Positions 1 through 8,465 of a stretch of DNA of 64,000 nucleotides are shown in pieces. The notes beneath the pieces were generated by a model. That model was not told the origin of the DNA and searched no databases. It worked only from the letters and a program-made list of their open reading frames with translations. Where the stretch lies: assembly GCF_000007825.1 (NCBI RefSeq), contig NC_004722.1:4256501-4320500 (forward strand), read 5' to 3'. Origin of the DNA: Bacillus cereus ATCC 14579. Its GTDB lineage: Bacteria; Bacillota; Bacilli; Bacillales; Bacillaceae_G. The position numbers and the translations under genes were made by a program. Numbering within the stretch: position 1 is the stretch's first letter; every line of letters begins with the position of its first letter.

Positions 1-75
1 GCATGATTACCTAAGCATTATATATTACACACAGCAATGAAAATTTCATCACTTGAGCGAATGTATTACTCTCAT

Positions 76-1092
76 TTACTTTTTAAGCCCATCAGTAAAT
101 TGTCTCGTAAATAACTGTAACAAACTAATTACACGAGAGTATTGCATTCTCGTAGGACCTAAAATAGCAATTGTTCCAAGTTGCTCTTCGCCGATCGAAT
201 ATGTTGCAGAAATTAAACTACAATCCTCCATAGCCGTCGAAGAGTTTTCCCTACCAATTTTCACTTGAATCCCGACTTGTTTATGACGCAAAATGTCATA
301 AAATTCGGCTTCATTATCAATCATGGTAAGTAAAGATCTAACCTTTTGAATGTCATGGAACTCTGGCTGCGAAAGCATATTTGCTTTTCCTCCAAAGTAT
401 ATCTTTTCCGATAACGGAACTTGAAATGTACCATCCAACATTTTTATTGCACTATCGTAATTATGAACATACCCACGTAAAACTGTAACAATTTCCTTAA
501 AGATTTTATTATGAAGTTCTTCCATCGGTACGCCAGATAGCTTTTCATTTAAAATATTAACCATTTTTTCTAAATCTGATAAATCAACAGATTCCGGAAC
601 GGTAATCGTTTTACTTTGTACATGCCCTGTATCGGTTACAATAATAGCGACTGCAGTTTGACGATCAAGCGGCACAATTTGTACATTTTTAAGTTTATTT
701 GTACTTAACTTCGGTCCAAGAACAATTGCCGTATAATTCGTAAGTTCTGATAAAATTTGAGCAGATTGCTGTGCAATTTTTTCCGCTTCAAAAATTCTTT
801 CAGCAAATAAATCTTTAATTTGTACAATTTCAGCGTTCGGTAAGTTTTGCGGCGCTAAAAGATGGTCTACATAAAATCGGTAGCCTTTCTCAGAAGGAAC
901 ACGTCCAGAAGAACTGTGCGTTTTTTCAATAAAGCCTAATTCTTCTAAGTCCGCCATTTCATTTCGAATAGTAGCTGAACTAAATGTGATTTCATCTTTT
1001 TTAGCCAACGTTCTAGACCCAACGGGCTGCGCTGATCCAATAAAGTCATCAATAATTGTTTGTAAAATTAAGAGCTGACGTTCCGTAAGCAT
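76..1092 (-). CDS. hrcA: Heat-inducible transcription repressor HrcA
   Basis: Repressor of class I heat-shock genes; it binds CIRCE operators, and the family is kept active by GroEL. At 338 residues it has the normal length. An N-terminal winged helix (about 1-75, containing [15 protein letters not shown]) is followed by the long HrcA dimerisation domain. The ATG at 1092 is preceded by GAGGTGATGA. A perfect CIRCE element lies 16 bases upstream, so the gene should be autoregulated. In Bacillus it heads the hrcA-grpE-dnaK-dnaJ operon; those genes would lie left of the window, and the 75 bases beyond the stop hold no visible gene. Identification is very secure. Confidence 0.97.
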
Positions 1093-1108
1093 CTCATCAT
1101 CACCTCTG

Positions 1109-1135
1109 TTAGCACTCTTTGTCTTTGAGTGCTAA
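1109..1135 (-). promoter_or_regulatory. CIRCE operator of hrcA
   Basis: TTAGCACTC, nine bases, GAGTGCTAA: a perfect 9-9-9 inverted repeat identical to the CIRCE consensus, just upstream of the hrcA start. HrcA is known to bind this element, so it marks heat-shock autoregulation of the hrcA operon. Confidence 0.97.
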
Positions 1136-1225
1136 ATCTATTAATAACTTACCAAAATTGACATTCAATTGTCAACGGAAACGTCACGAAATAATGAAAC
1201 TTTTTCACGCCTATAGAACATTTAA

Positions 1226-2365
1226 TTAGTCAATCAAAAATGATTGGAATACTTCATTCCCTAATAATTTTCCTTTTCGCGTTAAACGCACATGTCCATC
1301 TTCCTCTTCAAGCAATCCCTGCTCTTGGTTGCTTTGTAACTGCTTCGCGAAAACTTGATCCATCTCTACATTAAATTTATTGCGGAACGCCGTTTTAGAA
1401 ACACCTTTTGTTTTTCGAAGCCCTAAGAACAGCTCTTCTTCCATTCTTTCTTTCTCCGTCACTTTGTGAACATCTAAATACGGAAATCCTGTTTCATCAA
1501 TTTTATTAAAATATTGCTTCAGGGGACCAACATTTTGAATACGTTCTCCGTTCACATAACTATGAGCTCCAGCTCCAAATCCATAATACTCTTCATTATT
1601 CCAGTATGTGAGATTATGTCTACTTTTATTGTCACCTTTTGAGAAATTACTAATTTCATACTGGTTATAACCGTGTTTCTCCATTTCATCCATTACTATT
1701 TCATACATTTTCGCTTCATGGTCTTCACCCGGAAGACGTAATTTCCCTTTGTTCATTAAGTTATAAAACACTGTTTTTGGCTCCACAATTAATGAATATG
1801 CCGAGAAATGTTGTACACCAAGCGTAAAAGCAATATCTAATGTTTCTTTTACATCTTCTATCGTCTGTCCTGGCAAAGCATAAATAATATCTACATTAAT
1901 ATTTTTAAAGCCTACTTCCTGTGCCTCTCGAATCGCGAGGAATGCATCTTCCCTCGTATGCTTGCGCCCGATCTTCTCAAGAAGTTCATCACGGAACGTT
2001 TGCACACCAAAACTAATTCGATTTACTCCACCTTCTAGCAGTACATTTAGCTTCTCTTTCGGTAGATCTCCTGGATTCGCTTCAAATGTTAATTCACAAT
2101 TCGGGGCGAACGGACGCAAATGACGATTAATAATCTCGAGTAATTTTTTTGTCTGTTCCATATTTAACGCTGTCGGAGTTCCCCCACCCACAAAAATCGT
2201 TTTCATACTATCAAATGGAACTTTTTGAACCGTATTTATTATTTCCTTCTCTAAATAATCTAAATATTGATCAACCGGTTGGCGTTCAATAAACACTTTA
2301 TTAAAATCACAATAGTGACAAATGTGCTGACAAAACGGAATATGAATGTATGCAGCTTGTACCAA
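1226..2365 (-). CDS. hemW: Radical SAM haem chaperone HemW
   Basis: HemW-type radical SAM protein, often mislabelled oxygen-independent coproporphyrinogen oxidase; HemW proteins bind and transfer haem. The 4Fe-4S cysteines C12, C16 and C19 sit in CQHICHYCDF. GGGTPTAL (about residue 61) and the HemW-type HNLTYW motif (about 251-256) are visible, and the C-terminal HemN-like domain is complete. The 379-residue length is normal. The start is TTG at 2365, preceded by TAGGAG. In B. subtilis the gene follows lepA directly; here an HxlR regulator gene with its own terminator lies between them. Confidence 0.93.
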   Translation of the reverse strand: MVQAAYIHIPFCQHICHYCDFNKVFIERQPVDQYLDYLEKEIINTVQKVPFDSMKTIFVGGGTPTALNMEQTKKLLEIINRHLRPFAPNCELTFEANPGDLPKEKLNVLLEGGVNRISFGVQTFRDELLEKIGRKHTREDAFLAIREAQEVGFKNINVDIIYALPGQTIEDVKETLDIAFTLGVQHFSAYSLIVEPKTVFYNLMNKGKLRLPGEDHEAKMYEIVMDEMEKHGYNQYEISNFSKGDNKSRHNLTYWNNEEYYGFGAGAHSYVNGERIQNVGPLKQYFNKIDETGFPYLDVHKVTEKERMEEELFLGLRKTKGVSKTAFRNKFNVEMDQVFAKQLQSNQEQGLLEEEDGHVRLTRKGKLLGNEVFQSFLID

Positions 2366-2389
2366 ATATAACTCCTACCTTTCTAAAAA

Positions 2390-2413
2390 GAAAACCTCCG
2401 CACTCCGGAGGGT
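2390..2413 (-). terminator. Terminator after the HxlR gene
   Basis: Inverted repeat CCTCCG-CACTC-CGGAGG, followed on the minus strand by TTTTCTTTTT. It lies between the HxlR stop codon and the hemW ribosome site, so hemW probably needs its own promoter or read-through. Confidence 0.7.
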
Positions 2414-2416
2414 TCT

Positions 2417-2791
2417 CTACTTCTCTAACGTATTACGAATTTGTTCCATTCGCATTTTTCCCCAATCATACATCATTTCAACGATCGGTAAAAGTGACAT
2501 GCCTAGTTCCGTCATATAATACTCAACGCGAGGAGGAATTTCGGGATATACTGTCCGATCAACAATCCCATCTTCCATTAACTCTTTTAATTGGTTCGAC
2601 AAAACTTTATGAGAAATGCTTGGGAATAACCGTTGTAATTCACTGAAACGATGCGGCCTTTCCACACCAAGATGCCACAGTATCACAACTTTCCACTTTC
2701 CACTAATAATAGAAAGCGTCAATTCCTTTTCACAATTAAAATTACCATTTTGTATTTTATCTTGAATATCTTTTCGAATATTTTCGGACAT
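2417..2791 (-). CDS. HxlR-family transcriptional regulator
   Basis: Winged helix-turn-helix regulator of the HxlR/MarR-like family, whose members often sense electrophiles or aldehydes through cysteine. The family pattern of an early Cys followed by GKWKVVILWHL (residues about 20-41) and the wing segment SNQLKELMEDGIVDR are visible. I place the start at the ATG at 2791 because GTTAGGAGATTG precedes it by the right distance; an in-frame ATG at 2833 lacks such a site. The product is 124 residues. An 8-base inverted repeat 36 bases upstream could be its operator. The target is unknown. Confidence 0.85.
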   Translation of the reverse strand: MSENIRKDIQDKIQNGNFNCEKELTLSIISGKWKVVILWHLGVERPHRFSELQRLFPSISHKVLSNQLKELMEDGIVDRTVYPEIPPRVEYYMTELGMSLLPIVEMMYDWGKMRMEQIRNTLEK

Positions 2792-2822
2792 TAACAATCT
2801 CCTAACTCTATATGAACTAAAA

Positions 2823-2850
2823 AGCTCTCTCATTATTGTAAATGAGAGCT
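2823..2850. promoter_or_regulatory. Inverted repeat upstream of the HxlR gene
   Basis: CTCTCATT (2827-2834), six bases, then AATGAGAG (2841-2848), with outer bases extending the symmetry. It sits about 40 bases upstream of the HxlR start, where an autoregulatory operator is expected. No protein binding is known; this is inference from position and symmetry. Confidence 0.35.
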
Positions 2851-2880
2851 GCTCAGATGTCTAAAAAGTAATTATACAGA

Positions 2881-2912
2881 AAAAAGAAGCCGCACAAACG
2901 ACTTCTTTTTTA
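2881..2912 (-). terminator. Terminator of lepA
   Basis: AAAAAGAAG ... CTTCTTTTT stem closed by a short GC-containing loop region, directly after the lepA stop and ending in a T run on the minus strand. Confidence 0.7.
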
Positions 2913-2921
2913 TTTCAAATA

Positions 2922-4745
2922 TTAGTTGTCATCCATTTTCAGTACAGCCATGAATGCTTCTTGCGGTACTTCTACAGAGCCAACGGACTTCATACGTTTT
3001 TTACTTTCTTTTTGCTTATCAAGAAGTTTACGCTTACGAGAAATGTCACCGCCGTAACATTTTGCAAGTACGTTTTTACGCATCGCTTTAATTGTAGAAC
3101 GTGCTACAACTTTATTTCCGATAGTCGCCTGAATTGGCACTTCGAACTGTTGTCTCGGAATTAATTCTTTTAATTTCTCTACGATTACTTTACCACGGTC
3201 ATACGCTGAATCACGGTGTACGATAAATGATAAAGCATCCACTTGTTCATTATTTAAAAGAATATCCATTTTCACAAGTTTAGATGGTTTATAGCCAATT
3301 AACTCGTAGTCAAATGATGCATACCCTTTCGTATTTGATTTCAATTGATCAAAGAAGTCATATACGATTTCTGATAACGGGATTTCATATGTTAATGTAA
3401 CACGCGTTTCATCTAAATATTGCATATCAATAAACGTTCCACGTTTACCTTGGCAAATCTCCATTACAGCTCCAACATAGTCATTCGGAACCATAATTGA
3501 AGCCTTCACAAACGGCTCTTCTACACGATCGATAGACTGTGGATCTGGCATATTAGATGGGTTATCAACAATAACATCTTCACCGTTAGTTAAATAAACT
3601 TTATAAATAACGCTTGGCGCTGTTGTAATTAAGTCAATCTTAAATTCACGTTCAATACGTTCTTGAATGATTTCCATGTGAAGAAGTCCTAAGAAACCAC
3701 AACGGAAACCAAATCCTAGCGCTTGAGATGTTTCTGGTTCAAACTCAAGGGCAGAATCGTTTAACTCTAATTTTTCTAATGCATCACGTAAATCGTTATA
3801 ACGAGCAGAGTCAATTGGATACAGACCACAGAATACCATCGGGTTTAACTTACGGTAACCTGCTAACGGCTCTGCAGCTGGACGTTTCGCATGTGTAATC
3901 GTATCACCAACGCGTGTGTCACCAACATTTTTAATCGATGCTGCTAAGAAACCTACATCACCTACCGTTAACTCGTCACGTTGCGTAGTTTTCGGTGTAA
4001 ATACACCTACTTCTGTTACTTCAAATTCTTTACCCGTTGCCATCATACGTACTTTATCGCCAACTTTTACTGTTCCATTTACAACACGGATATAAGCAAT
4101 TACACCGCGGTATGGATCATATAAAGAGTCGAAAATCATACATTGTAACGGCTCTTCTGAATCACCCGCCGGAGCTGGTACTTTTTCAACAATTTGTTCT
4201 AAAATTTCTTCAATACCAATTCCAGCTTTCGCAGAAGCAAGTACCGCTTCTGATGCATCTAAACCAATTACATCTTCTACCTCTTGACGTACACGTTCTG
4301 GATCCGCACTCGGTAAGTCGATTTTATTAATAACTGGTAAAATTTCTAAATTATTATCAAGCGCTAAGTATACGTTTGCTAACGTTTGCGCTTCAATACC
4401 TTGCGCTGCATCTACTACAAGAATCGCGCCTTCACAAGCCGCTAAACTACGAGATACTTCGTACGTAAAGTCGACGTGTCCTGGTGTATCAATTAAATGA
4501 AGAATATACTCTTCACCATCTTTTGCTTTATAGTTTAATTGTACTGCGTTTAATTTGATTGTAATACCACGCTCACGCTCTAAATCCATAGAGTCAAGCA
4601 ACTGAGCTTTCATTTCACGTTGTGTTAACGCGTTTGTTTTCTCTAAAATACGGTCTGCTAACGTTGATTTTCCGTGGTCAATATGAGCAATAATAGAGAA
4701 ATTACGGATTTTGGACTGTCTTTTTGCTCTTTCTTCTTTATTCAT
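2922..4745 (-). CDS. lepA: Elongation factor 4 (LepA), ribosome back-translocase GTPase
   Basis: Translational GTPase LepA/EF4, which acts on stalled or mistranslocated ribosomes. It has 607 residues, the usual length. G1 AHIDHGKSTLADRI (about 19-32), G3 DTPGH (about 86-90) and G4 NKID (about 140) are intact. EF-G-like domains II, III and V follow, and the LepA-specific C-terminal domain ends near KQKESKKRMKSVG. The start is the ATG at 4745. Placement between yqxA/gpr and hemW/hrcA matches other Bacillus genomes. Confidence 0.97.
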   Translation of the reverse strand: MNKEERAKRQSKIRNFSIIAHIDHGKSTLADRILEKTNALTQREMKAQLLDSMDLERERGITIKLNAVQLNYKAKDGEEYILHLIDTPGHVDFTYEVSRSLAACEGAILVVDAAQGIEAQTLANVYLALDNNLEILPVINKIDLPSADPERVRQEVEDVIGLDASEAVLASAKAGIGIEEILEQIVEKVPAPAGDSEEPLQCMIFDSLYDPYRGVIAYIRVVNGTVKVGDKVRMMATGKEFEVTEVGVFTPKTTQRDELTVGDVGFLAASIKNVGDTRVGDTITHAKRPAAEPLAGYRKLNPMVFCGLYPIDSARYNDLRDALEKLELNDSALEFEPETSQALGFGFRCGFLGLLHMEIIQERIEREFKIDLITTAPSVIYKVYLTNGEDVIVDNPSNMPDPQSIDRVEEPFVKASIMVPNDYVGAVMEICQGKRGTFIDMQYLDETRVTLTYEIPLSEIVYDFFDQLKSNTKGYASFDYELIGYKPSKLVKMDILLNNEQVDALSFIVHRDSAYDRGKVIVEKLKELIPRQQFEVPIQATIGNKVVARSTIKAMRKNVLAKCYGGDISRKRKLLDKQKESKKRMKSVGSVEVPQEAFMAVLKMDDN

Positions 4746-4907
4746 CTATGTTCTCAACTCCTAATAGTCTCGCCAATATACACTAGCACTGATTATATCA
4801 ATAGAGCAACAAAGATTCAATGAAAACTCGTGCTGCTTACGATACAAATCATTCTATCTATATCTTATGCGAATAAACCATAAGAGACAAACCCTTTTCA
4901 AATTTTA

Positions 4908-4943
4908 AAACGGCTGTCTTACAAACCAGTAAAACAACCGCCT
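4908..4943 (-). terminator. Terminator after yqxA
   Basis: Twelve-pair stem with two G-U pairs (minus strand CGGTTGTTTTAC, loop, GTAAGACAGCCG) followed by TTTTAAAATTT. It lies just past the yqxA stop and closes the gpr-yqxA unit before lepA. Confidence 0.65.
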
Positions 4944-4955
4944 CCCATGTTACTC

Positions 4956-5321
4956 TTAGCTAAAAATTCCTTTTATTTTCCCAACAACGATATCCGTTCC
5001 GAACTTCGTCATTTCATAAGCTACACTTGCTACTGCCATCCCAATTCCTTCTACAACATTAAAACTTCTTAAACGTTCTAACTGTTGTTGTTTTTCTGAG
5101 GCCGAAAACGAGCTACCCAAAATTTCTGATTCAGCACCTGTACTTTCTGTCCCTGTCATATGAGCTATTTGTTCATATGACAATTGCTGATAACCTTTCA
5201 TACTTTTCAAACCATGATTAGCAAGTGCCACTCCTGCTATCATCATAAGTAAACATAAAGCCACACTACATATACACAAAAGCGTAAAGCGACTCAAACG
5301 ATAATCATCTGTTCCCCTCAA
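4956..5321 (-). CDS. yqxA: YqxA family protein (DUF3679), small membrane protein
   Basis: 121-residue protein with one N-terminal membrane segment (about residues 12-35, rich in L, C and M) and a short C-terminal amphipathic tail. It matches the YqxA/DUF3679 family found beside gpr and lepA in Bacillus; the function is unknown. The start is TTG, overlapping the gpr stop in the form TTGA, which indicates translational coupling with gpr. In B. subtilis spoIIP lies between gpr and yqxA; here it is missing from this spot. Confidence 0.8.
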   Translation of the reverse strand: MRGTDDYRLSRFTLLCICSVALCLLMMIAGVALANHGLKSMKGYQQLSYEQIAHMTGTESTGAESEILGSSFSASEKQQQLERLRSFNVVEGIGMAVASVAYEMTKFGTDIVVGKIKGIFS

Positions 5322-6421
5322 TGTGTATATGCTCCCGTATTATCTTGATCAATTTGATGATGCAACGCCGCATTTAAACCACTCGCTATTACATTCGCCA
5401 TATCCTCAATAAAAGAATCTACTTCTTTTGGGGGTACCATTAAATTATGACCAAGAAGAGATAGCACTTCGTAAATCAGCCTTCTTTTTTCTTCTTCTTC
5501 CAACGTACCAACAACACCTAAAAACATATTTCTGCTCTTTTCATCCGGCATATCTTCTTGTGTTAATTGTTTCTTTTCTCCAAATGAAAATCCCGCTGGT
5601 AACAAAGATCGTGAAGGTTTATTTCCTTCTTTCATCTCTCGGCCGAAATGTTTCAAAATAAAATCAATCGTATCACTTGTAATCGAAACAGCATCGACCA
5701 CAGTCGGAACACCAATTGCGATAACAGGGATACCCAATGTGTCTTTACTTAGTTCTTTACGTTTATTCCCAACCCCCGATCCAGGATGGATTCCAGTATC
5801 AGAAATTTGTATCGTGCTATTTACTCGTTCAATAGAACGGGCAGCTAATGCATCAATTGCAATTACAAAGTCCGGGTTCGTCTTCTCAATAATCCCATAA
5901 ATAACATCGCTCGTTTCGATCCCTGTAATTCCCATTACCCCCGGCCGAATTGCACTAACAGGCCTAAACCCTTCTTCTACACTTTCAGGCTGTAATTGAA
6001 ACAAATGTCTCGTTACTAATACATTTTCTACAACTATCGGTCCAAGAGCATCTGGTGTTACATTCCAATTCCCAAGACCTACAATTAAACAGCTTGCTTC
6101 TTTTGTAACTCCAACCTCTTCTAAGAAACAAGAAAATTCTTTTGCAAAAATACGCTCCACTTTTTGTTGAAGTTCTGTATCTTGCTGACGTATCCCTTGT
6201 ACTTCAAGCGTTAAATAATTTCCAGGCTTTTTACCCATCGCTTCAGAGGCAGCTTCATCAATTGTTACTTTTGTAATTATAGTCCCCTCTTCTTCTCTCT
6301 CTTTTACAATAACTCCCTGTATCCCTTTTTGTTCTTCTTGGCTTTCTTGCAACATTTGATGAGCTTCTACAGCAAGGTCAGTTCTAATGCTATATTTACT
6401 TAAATCTAATGGTTCTTTCAT
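5318..6421 (-). CDS. gpr: Germination protease GPR
   Basis: Aspartic-like endoprotease that starts degradation of small acid-soluble spore proteins at germination; the family is made in the forespore as a zymogen. I start at the ATG at 6421 (MKEPLDLSKYSIRTD) because GGAGGAGATACG precedes it and because GPR proteins begin this way; upstream in-frame ATGs at 6442 and 6466 lack a good site. The product is 367 residues. The short pro-segment ends near SIRTD/LAVEA, where family members autoprocess. The VVENVLVTRH and GMGV-type catalytic-core segments are intact. Four bases overlap with yqxA. Confidence 0.95.
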   Translation of the reverse strand: MKEPLDLSKYSIRTDLAVEAHQMLQESQEEQKGIQGVIVKEREEEGTIITKVTIDEAASEAMGKKPGNYLTLEVQGIRQQDTELQQKVERIFAKEFSCFLEEVGVTKEASCLIVGLGNWNVTPDALGPIVVENVLVTRHLFQLQPESVEEGFRPVSAIRPGVMGITGIETSDVIYGIIEKTNPDFVIAIDALAARSIERVNSTIQISDTGIHPGSGVGNKRKELSKDTLGIPVIAIGVPTVVDAVSITSDTIDFILKHFGREMKEGNKPSRSLLPAGFSFGEKKQLTQEDMPDEKSRNMFLGVVGTLEEEEKRRLIYEVLSLLGHNLMVPPKEVDSFIEDMANVIASGLNAALHHQIDQDNTGAYTH

Positions 6422-6601
6422 CGTATCTCCTCCGTAATTCATAGTAAATATCGTTAGATTTCCCAAAGTTATATAAGGTCATTCTTTCCTTTACGTGAAA
6501 TTTCATGGATATACTATTGCAATTCTCTTCACCGTTTGATAGAATATCACTTGTTCTATGTAAGAATCGAGTCATTCGATTGCACCAGGGAGGTGAAAAG
6601 T

Positions 6602-6859
6602 ATGGCAAACATCAAATCTGCTATCAAACGCGCTAAACTTAGCGAAGAGCGTCGTGCACATAACGCTTCTATCAAGTCTGACATGCGTTCTGCTGTTAAA
6701 ACTGTAGAAGCTTTAGTTACTAATAACGATCTTGAAAATGCTAAAGAAGCTTTCAAAACTGCTTCTAAAAAACTTGACAAAGCAGCTCGTAAAGGTCTTA
6801 TCCACCAAAACGCTGCAGCTCGTCAAAAATCTCGCTTAGCGAAACAAGTAAACGCGTAA
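6602..6859 (+). CDS. rpsT: 30S ribosomal protein S20
   Basis: Binds 16S rRNA in the small subunit body. The product is 85 residues, beginning MANIKSAIKRAKLSEERR and highly basic and helical throughout. The start at 6602 is set by GGGAGGTGAAAAGT; an in-frame extension upstream is not conserved family sequence. It is transcribed divergently from gpr, as in other Bacillus, and followed by its own terminator. Confidence 0.98.
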   Translation: MANIKSAIKRAKLSEERRAHNASIKSDMRSAVKTVEALVTNNDLENAKEAFKTASKKLDKAARKGLIHQNAAARQKSRLAKQVNA

Positions 6860-6866
6860 GGCGTTT

Positions 6867-6895
6867 AAAAAACGATCCATTTGGATCGTTTTTTT
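6867..6895 (+). terminator. Terminator of rpsT
   Basis: AAAAAACGATCC, four-base loop, GGATCGTTTTTTT immediately after the rpsT stop. Confidence 0.92.
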
Positions 6896-6901
6896 ATATA
6901 C

Positions 6902-6936
6902 AAAAAAGTTCATGTACTTAGTACATGAACTTTTTT
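6902..6936 (-). terminator. Terminator of holA
   Basis: Perfect AAAAAAGTTCATGTAC / GTACATGAACTTTTTT hairpin with a three-base loop, six bases beyond the holA stop. It could also act on the plus strand as a second rpsT terminator. Confidence 0.88.
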
Positions 6937-6942
6937 GTGTCA

Positions 6943-7953
6943 TCACATATGATTTAATCGCATTAAGAAAAACTCGAGCACAAGTTTCTTATCCATCTTT
7001 CCCGTCTTCATACTATAATCAGCTTCCGCTAATTCTATAATCACTTTTTTTAATTCTTCAAAAGAGAAAAACTTCGTTTGATTCATTGCCAACTTCACGC
7101 GATACGGATGTACACCAATATGAGACGCAATTTGATTTTGTCCATAACCACGTTGCTGTAGCTCTTTCACTTGATACAACAAGCGGAATTGACTCACTAA
7201 TAACGCAAGCAATTTAATCGGCTCTTCCTGCTGCGTAAATAATCCATCCAAAATTTGCATTGCACCTGCAATATCTTTTTTCACCACTTTTTCTGTCAAA
7301 GCGAATACATTTTGCTCAACGGATTTTGGCACAAGCTCTGCAACAAGTTTCGTCGTAATCTCTCCACCCATACCAACGTATAACGTTAACTTGTCCATTT
7401 CCTTCGCCAACATTGTTACATTACTTCCCACAAGCTCTAGCAACAAACTAACAGCCGCGTTATCAATATGCACATGCACTTCATCTGCACGAGCAACAAT
7501 CCATTTCTGAACATCCTGTATTTGCATCGCATTTGCTTCTACTACATCTGCTGTTTTCTTTAATAGTTTTGTAATTTTTTTTCGCTCATCAAGTTTTTCG
7601 TAAGGCGCAACAAAAACAAGAATAGAAAATGGAGAAGGTTCACCAATGTATTCTTCTAAAATTTTTATATTTTGCTCTAACTTTTCTTTTTGCGAAGTCA
7701 AAAATAACGGTGATTTTATTAACAGTACTTTCCGTTCTCCGAAGAAAGGAAGCGTACGCGCATCCTCAACCACATCTTCTAAATACGCTTCTTCTAAATC
7801 GTATGTCACAACATTAAACTCTCGATCTTCTTCTTCAAGAGCTTCTGTCGTAATAAGCTTTATCGTTTCATTTATAAAAAAAGCTTCCGTTCCATATAGT
7901 AAATATAACGGAGCAAACTGTTTCTTTTTAATTTTTTTATGTATATCACTCAT
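6943..7953 (-). CDS. holA: DNA polymerase III subunit delta (HolA, YqeN)
   Basis: Delta subunit of the clamp loader, which opens the beta sliding clamp. It has 336 residues with the AAA+-like arrangement of the family (LLYGTEAFFINE near residue 18; FSILVFVAPYEKLDERKK; the C-terminal collar helices KKLVLEFFLMRLNHM) and no Walker A, as expected for delta. It lies next to rpsT and comEC as in B. subtilis. Confidence 0.94.
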   Translation of the reverse strand: MSDIHKKIKKKQFAPLYLLYGTEAFFINETIKLITTEALEEEDREFNVVTYDLEEAYLEDVVEDARTLPFFGERKVLLIKSPLFLTSQKEKLEQNIKILEEYIGEPSPFSILVFVAPYEKLDERKKITKLLKKTADVVEANAMQIQDVQKWIVARADEVHVHIDNAAVSLLLELVGSNVTMLAKEMDKLTLYVGMGGEITTKLVAELVPKSVEQNVFALTEKVVKKDIAGAMQILDGLFTQQEEPIKLLALLVSQFRLLYQVKELQQRGYGQNQIASHIGVHPYRVKLAMNQTKFFSFEELKKVIIELAEADYSMKTGKMDKKLVLEFFLMRLNHM

Positions 7954-8299
7954 ACTTTTTCCTACTCCCTAACTTGGCAATATATATTTATACTAATGCC
8001 CTAGCTTTTGTTTTACAAGTACAAAGGAACAGGCTTTATAACCCGTCCCTTTATTTATATTAAACGCCACGCAATAAGCCCCGGGTTTCTTATTGGTGTG
8101 CGGTAATCACCTTCCCTTTATTATTCGCAATAAAAATTTGAGTATAAGTGCCAACTGTTAACATGCTTGGAAACGAAAAACTCACATTACTTCATGATTT
8201 AAAAGTAGCAAAAAAGCTCGTTTTCTCTTCATATGGAAATTGTAGATTTTTTTCTGACAATATTTTATACTAAAGTGGAATGTTGGGGAGGGATTCTAA
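7954..8299. other. Gap between holA and yqzM with a short decayed reading frame
   Basis: No complete gene. On the minus strand, 8101-8195 reads as a 31-codon open stretch (FPSMLTVGTYTQIFIANN and onward, ending in TAA) without a ribosome site, preceded in frame by a stop. It is followed by a hairpin at 8020-8051 (AAAGGGACGGG / CCTGTTCCTTT). This looks like the 3' end and terminator of a vanished gene; I cannot name the family. Confidence 0.3.
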
Positions 8300-8434
8300 A
8301 TGAATGATTTTGAACAAAACGTTCAAAGTAAACGCAATGACGCTATTGATTCAGGGGTAGGATTTATCGTCTCATTTGGTTTTTTCGCAACACTTTTCAT
8401 CATTGCAACTGTTATTAAATTTATCGGTTCTTAA
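8300..8434 (+). CDS. yqzM: YqzM family small membrane protein
   Basis: A 44-residue protein beginning MNDFEQNVQSKRNDAIDSG, with one membrane helix (about residues 20-42, GFIVSFGFFATLFIIATVI). It corresponds to YqzM, encoded at the same place between holA and comEC in Bacillus; the function is unknown. GGGGAGGGATTCTAA precedes the ATG. It is convergent with comEC and shares a terminator. Confidence 0.85.
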   Translation: MNDFEQNVQSKRNDAIDSGVGFIVSFGFFATLFIIATVIKFIGS

Positions 8435-8463
8435 AGACTGCCACTTCATGGCAGTCTTCTCTT
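8435..8463. terminator. Bidirectional terminator between yqzM and comEC
   Basis: AGACTGCCA, five-base loop, TGGCAGTCT, then CTCTTTTT. It starts at the yqzM stop and ends two bases before the comEC stop. Confidence 0.88.
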
Positions 8464-8465
8464 TT

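Noticed and set aside
4037..4330. 97-codon plus-strand frame inside lepA
   Set aside because: Antisense shadow of lepA; no ribosome site.
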